From contig SXOY01000300.1 of assembly GCA_005776545.1 (NCBI GenBank), forward strand, positions 1 to 10,018: a DNA stretch of 10,018 nt. The letters are read 5' to 3'. This stretch comes from Planctomycetia bacterium. Lineage in GTDB: Bacteria > Planctomycetota > Phycisphaerae > Phycisphaerales > UBA1924. The translations under genes were made by a program, and so were the position numbers. Below the pieces are notes generated by a model. The model was not told where the DNA came from. It saw only the letters and a list, made by a program, of their open reading frames with translations, and made no database searches. Positions 7,275 to 10,018 of this stretch are shown piece after piece (position 1 is the first letter of the stretch; each line of letters begins with the position of its first letter).

Positions 7275-8138
7275 TTAAATACCTGTTGGCCAATCGCAGT
7301 TATCGATAAGTCGGACAGGGCCGACACGGGCGGCGATCAAAGCTCGATGTGGACCAACCGTGTCCGACCGCAATGATTCCGATTGGCGAACAACTGCGTA
7401 ATCTGGCATTGCTCCGGCACGTGCCAAAACTGACTTCATCGCTGACTCGGCGGCGGCAGGGGATGATTCCCTGCATCCTGCGGCAAGTGCCTGAGAAAGA
7501 CTGCGAGCAGCCAGGCGATCAGCCGGGGAAAGGAACCGATTGCGACTGCTGAGTGCAAGTCCATCCGGTTCTCGAATGGTCGGATGTCCATGCACCTGAA
7601 TTGGCAATCCAAGCTCGCGTGTCATGGCAGTGAGAACTTGGAGTTGTTGCCAGTCTTTTTCGCCAAACAGAGCATGACCGGGTCGGACCAGCTTAAAGAG
7701 CCGGTTGACAACCTGACAGACGCCCGCGAAGTGGCCCGGACGGAAACCATCTTCGAGGCCGGGCTGTGTTGCGACAAAGGGAAGCGGCGGAACTGGAATA
7801 TCTCCAGGCCAGGTCTTGCCTGTCACAGGATTTACTCCCTTTGGATACATGACGGTCAACTCAGGTGCAAAAATAATCTGAGCGCCGGAGGCCTCGCAAA
7901 GAGCGATATCCGCGTCGAGTGTCTTTGGATACCGAGCGAAGTCACTGGGATCATTAAACTGAGTCGGGTTGACAAAGATGCTGACTGAAACCTGAAGGCC
8001 AAGCGGCTTTGCAATGGCCGCAGCAGCACGAATCAGCGCTGCGTGCCCTTCATGAAGCGCACCCATCGTTGGTACAAATACGGAGCCAGGCTCAAGGTGA
8101 GCAAGATCGGATTGCGTCATGATGAGCGAGAGTGGCAA
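7275..8138 (-). CDS. panC: Pantothenate synthetase (pantoate-beta-alanine ligase)
   Basis: Joins pantoate and beta-alanine using ATP, through a pantoyl-adenylate, in the pathway to coenzyme A. Family motifs are all present in 287 residues: PTMGALHEGH (23-32) with the nucleotide-binding His pair, VSIFVNPTQF (52-61), RPGHFAGV (133-140), LFGEKDWQQL (157-166) and the KMSKS-like region REPDGLALSSRNR (189-201). The segment at about 100-128 is somewhat long and Pro-rich. The start is taken as TTG at 8138 because GGAG (8150-8147) is eight bases upstream, whereas ATG at 8120 (residue 7) has no binding site; either leaves the domain intact. It begins five bases after the ftsY stop, so it is almost certainly co-transcribed. 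No panB or panD is visible here. Confidence 0.96.
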   Translation of the reverse strand: MPLSLIMTQSDLAHLEPGSVFVPTMGALHEGHAALIRAAAAIAKPLGLQVSVSIFVNPTQFNDPSDFARYPKTLDADIALCEASGAQIIFAPELTVMYPKGVNPVTGKTWPGDIPVPPLPFVATQPGLEDGFRPGHFAGVCQVVNRLFKLVRPGHALFGEKDWQQLQVLTAMTRELGLPIQVHGHPTIREPDGLALSSRNRFLSPADRLAARSLSQALAAGCRESSPAAAESAMKSVLARAGAMPDYAVVRQSESLRSDTVGPHRALIAARVGPVRLIDNCDWPTGI

Positions 8139-8143
8139 ATAGA

Positions 8144-9085
8144 CTACTCCGCGAACATGGCCTCGATGAATGTGTCGGGGTCAAACTGCTGAATGTCATC
8201 AGGGGTTTCGCCAACACCAATAAACTTCACTGGCGTGTTGGTCGCTTCCTTGATGGCGATAACGATGCCGCCCTTGGCTGTTCCGTCGAGTTTGGTGAGG
8301 AAAATGCCGGTGAGACCAAAATCTTGTTCGCCAGCGGTGGCTTTCCCAAATTCCTGAGCTTGGCGCAGGGCATTCTGGCCCGCAGTTGCATCGAGCACCA
8401 GCAAGACTTCGTGAGGCGCGCCGGGGATCTGCTTGCTCGCAACGTTGCGGATTTTTGTCAACTGCCGCATGAGCGGGTCTTGCGTCTGCAAACGACCGGC
8501 GGTATCGAGAATGAGGACATCCACGCCGCGTGCGACGGCGGCGGCGCAAGCATCGAATGCAACTGCGGCCGGATCGCCCCCCTGCTGCCCTTTGACAACT
8601 TCTACTCCAAGTCGCTCAGCCCAGATTTCTAGCTGCCGCACTGCACCCGCGCGGAAGGTCTCGCACGCGCCAAGCAGCACTTTCTTGTTCTGACTACGCA
8701 TCTGGCGGCAGAGTTTTGCGATACTGGTCGTCTTTCCGACGCCATTCACTCCAGTCACCAGAATGACCGTTGGACCAGATTCCGCAAAATGAAGTTCGCG
8801 ATCCTCCGGCGGCCAAAGGTCCTTGAGCGATTCCTTCATGTACTCGAGTGCCTGCTCGCCTTTTTCCATTTTTCCCGCACGAAAATCGGTGCGAATGCCA
8901 TCGATCAAACGACGCGTGGCCTGCACGCCGACATCTGCCTGAATGAGTCGAGTCTCAAGTTCGTTAATGAGATTTTCATCAAGTCTTCGGCCAAGCAAGA
9001 TCGACTTGACACCCGCGACAAACGTCTGCCGCGTCTTTTCCAGACCGGATTTGAGAGTGTCTACAAGTTTAGAGAAGAAACCCAT
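8144..9085 (-). CDS. ftsY: Signal recognition particle receptor FtsY
   Basis: SRP-family GTPase that docks ribosome-SRP complexes at the inner membrane for insertion of membrane proteins. It is a 313-residue NG-domain form without the long acidic A domain found in E. coli. The N-terminus MGFFSKLVDTLKSGL is amphipathic and may bind lipid directly. The helical N domain spans about 20-95. GTPase motifs are GVNGVGKTTS (112-121), the insertion-box motif ETFRAGA (142-148), DTAGRLQT (194-201), TKLDGTAKGG (264-273) and GVGETPDD (290-297). In the insertion box the normally invariant Asp of DTFR is Glu142 (codon GAG). The ATG at 9085 gives the expected N-terminus, although no strong binding site precedes it. 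It lies 19 bases after the nusB stop and 5 before panC, consistent with one operon. Confidence 0.96.
   Translation of the reverse strand: MGFFSKLVDTLKSGLEKTRQTFVAGVKSILLGRRLDENLINELETRLIQADVGVQATRRLIDGIRTDFRAGKMEKGEQALEYMKESLKDLWPPEDRELHFAESGPTVILVTGVNGVGKTTSIAKLCRQMRSQNKKVLLGACETFRAGAVRQLEIWAERLGVEVVKGQQGGDPAAVAFDACAAAVARGVDVLILDTAGRLQTQDPLMRQLTKIRNVASKQIPGAPHEVLLVLDATAGQNALRQAQEFGKATAGEQDFGLTGIFLTKLDGTAKGGIVIAIKEATNTPVKFIGVGETPDDIQQFDPDTFIEAMFAE
8147..8150 (-). promoter_or_regulatory. Ribosome binding site for the panC TTG start
   Basis: GGAG at the end of ftsY is eight bases before TTG at 8138 and favours it over ATG at 8120. Confidence 0.5.
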
Positions 9086-9104
9086 GGTCTTTGTGTTACA
9101 CCGC

Positions 9105-9689
9105 TTACGACGGAGCCTCCGTAATCGTGGGCGGCATGATGGCTGGGGCGGTGACGGGAGTTAGACTGCGTGAGATTTTGTCCAGCAATGCGTTGACAAA
9201 TCCAGGGGATTTTTCGGTGCTGAATCTCTTTGCAATCTCAACACACTCGTTGATCACAATGCGAGGATCTAGCACTTTGCGTTTGAGTTCAAAGTACGCC
9301 AGACGAAGCACCGCACGATCAACCGCAGGCTGGCGATGCGTCGGCCAAGCCGGAGCCAATTCACGCACTTTCGCGTCAGCCTGAGCACGCTCTTCATACG
9401 CGCCCTTGACCACTTCAATCACTCGATCCAGATCCATGGGGCCAATGTCTTCAACTCGCTCAAGAATCGCGAGCGCGGGCGAGGCATCTCTTGCCCCGGT
9501 GATGTCAAGCTCATAAAGCACCTGAAATGCAAGTCTGCGGTGCGCCAACTGCATGGCTCGCTCGCGATCTGCGGCAGAAAGTGCCTCAAGCTTTTCCATC
9601 GAACTTGTGCGTGCACCGGCATCGCCCAGTGGCACAAGGATCAGCACTTCTTCAAGTGCGAGGCGGCGAATTTCTTCTACATGTGACAT
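9105..9689 (-). CDS. nusB: Transcription antitermination factor NusB
   Basis: RNA-binding protein that, with NusE (S10), binds boxA in rRNA leaders and helps prevent early termination. The core begins at RRLAFQVLYELD (51-62) and ends with PAVDRAVLRLAYFEL (121-135) and the region from DPRIVINECVEIAKRF (141-156) to FVNALLDKI (164-172), all typical. At 194 residues it is longer than the usual 140 or so: about 48 extra residues precede the core, and a Pro/Thr-rich tail follows residue 174. The ATG at 9689 overlaps the ribH stop by one base (TGATG) and AAGGA lies ten bases upstream, so the long form is favoured. ATG at 9599 (residue 31) is an alternative without a clear binding site. Confidence 0.94.
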   Translation of the reverse strand: MSHVEEIRRLALEEVLILVPLGDAGARTSSMEKLEALSAADRERAMQLAHRRLAFQVLYELDITGARDASPALAILERVEDIGPMDLDRVIEVVKGAYEERAQADAKVRELAPAWPTHRQPAVDRAVLRLAYFELKRKVLDPRIVINECVEIAKRFSTEKSPGFVNALLDKISRSLTPVTAPAIMPPTITEAPS

Positions 9690-10018
9690 CAGCGTTTTTT
9701 CCTTCGACCGGCTACCTTGTCGGGCTTGGTGTCGCCCAGACGAATAACTGGGAGCGGTCCACCGAGTGCGGCCAAGCTCTGAATTGTGTCGAGCGCGGCG
9801 GCCATTGCTTCCTGACCCTTGTTGCCTTTGTCGCCGCCTGCGCGTTCTTCTGCCTGCCGGGCGTTATTGACAGTCAGAACGCCAAACGCACAGGGCACGC
9901 CAGTGGCGACGGTAATCTGAACCAATCCGGCGGCAACGGCGTTGCAAATGTACTCGTCGTGACGAGTATCGCCCTTGACAACACAGCCCAGGCAAACGAC
10001 CGCCGCGAATTTGCCGGA
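9689..10018 (-). CDS. ribH: 6,7-dimethyl-8-ribityllumazine synthase, C-terminal part
   Basis: The 5' end is beyond the right edge; 109 codons and the stop are visible. The enzyme condenses 5-amino-6-ribitylaminouracil with dihydroxybutanone phosphate in the step before riboflavin. The visible part starts within LGCVVKGDTRHDEYICNAVA (residues 10-29 of the fragment), which includes the conserved catalytic His20. FGVLTVNN (45-52) and QAEERAGGDKGNKGQEA (55-71) are typical of the family. After the normal end near residue 85 there is an extra basic, glycine-rich tail finishing in GRRKKR. The stop overlaps the nusB start by one base; ribH next to nusB is a common bacterial arrangement. Confidence 0.95.
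   Translation of the reverse strand, partial: SGKFAAVVCLGCVVKGDTRHDEYICNAVAAGLVQITVATGVPCAFGVLTVNNARQAEERAGGDKGNKGQEAMAAALDTIQSLAALGGPLPVIRLGDTKPDKVAGRRKKR

Noticed and set aside
7258..7285. Imperfect 12-base tandem repeat (CCTGATCAAATG, CCTGATTAAATA, CCTG) at the end of panC
   Set aside because: Only two copies, partly coding, with no dyad symmetry or known site; could be chance.

Overview
The window is a gene-dense piece of a bacterial chromosome: ten protein genes, no RNA genes, no mobile elements and no gene-free stretch longer than about 100 bases. The gene types suggest Planctomycetota, perhaps class Phycisphaerae: a large membrane polyferredoxin fused to tetratricopeptide repeats, moderate GC content and a striking number of TTG starts. 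This placement is inference from gene types and was not tested with a marker gene.

Layout. Positions 1-1736 (minus) hold a DNA adenine N6-methyltransferase that runs off the left edge. It starts on the base after the stop codon of a 693-residue membrane iron-sulfur/TPR protein (1737-3818, minus). That gene diverges from a plus-strand group: peptide deformylase (def, 3871-4530), methionyl-tRNA formyltransferase (fmt, 4576-5529) and a small unrecognised HExxH protein (5526-6053) whose TTG start overlaps the fmt stop. This group meets, with one base between stop codons, a minus-strand series that reads from the right edge: ribH (partial), nusB, ftsY, panC, gcvT.

Function. def and fmt are the two ends of the formyl-methionine cycle: Fmt formylates initiator Met-tRNA and Def removes the formyl group from new proteins. 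The coupled HExxH protein may act nearby or may simply share the transcript. The right-hand series is housekeeping: riboflavin synthesis, rRNA antitermination, membrane protein targeting, pantothenate synthesis and glycine cleavage. Its first four genes are packed tightly (1-base overlap, then 19-base and 5-base gaps); gcvT lies about 95 bases beyond panC and may have its own promoter.

Points of most interest: the electron-transfer membrane protein joined to a DNA methyltransferase with no nuclease in view; the def-fmt-HExxH group; a Glu in place of a catalytic Asp in FtsY; and an acidic insertion in the deformylase. I did not find a clearly new defence or mobile system. The methyltransferase is the only defence-like gene, and whatever follows it lies outside the window.
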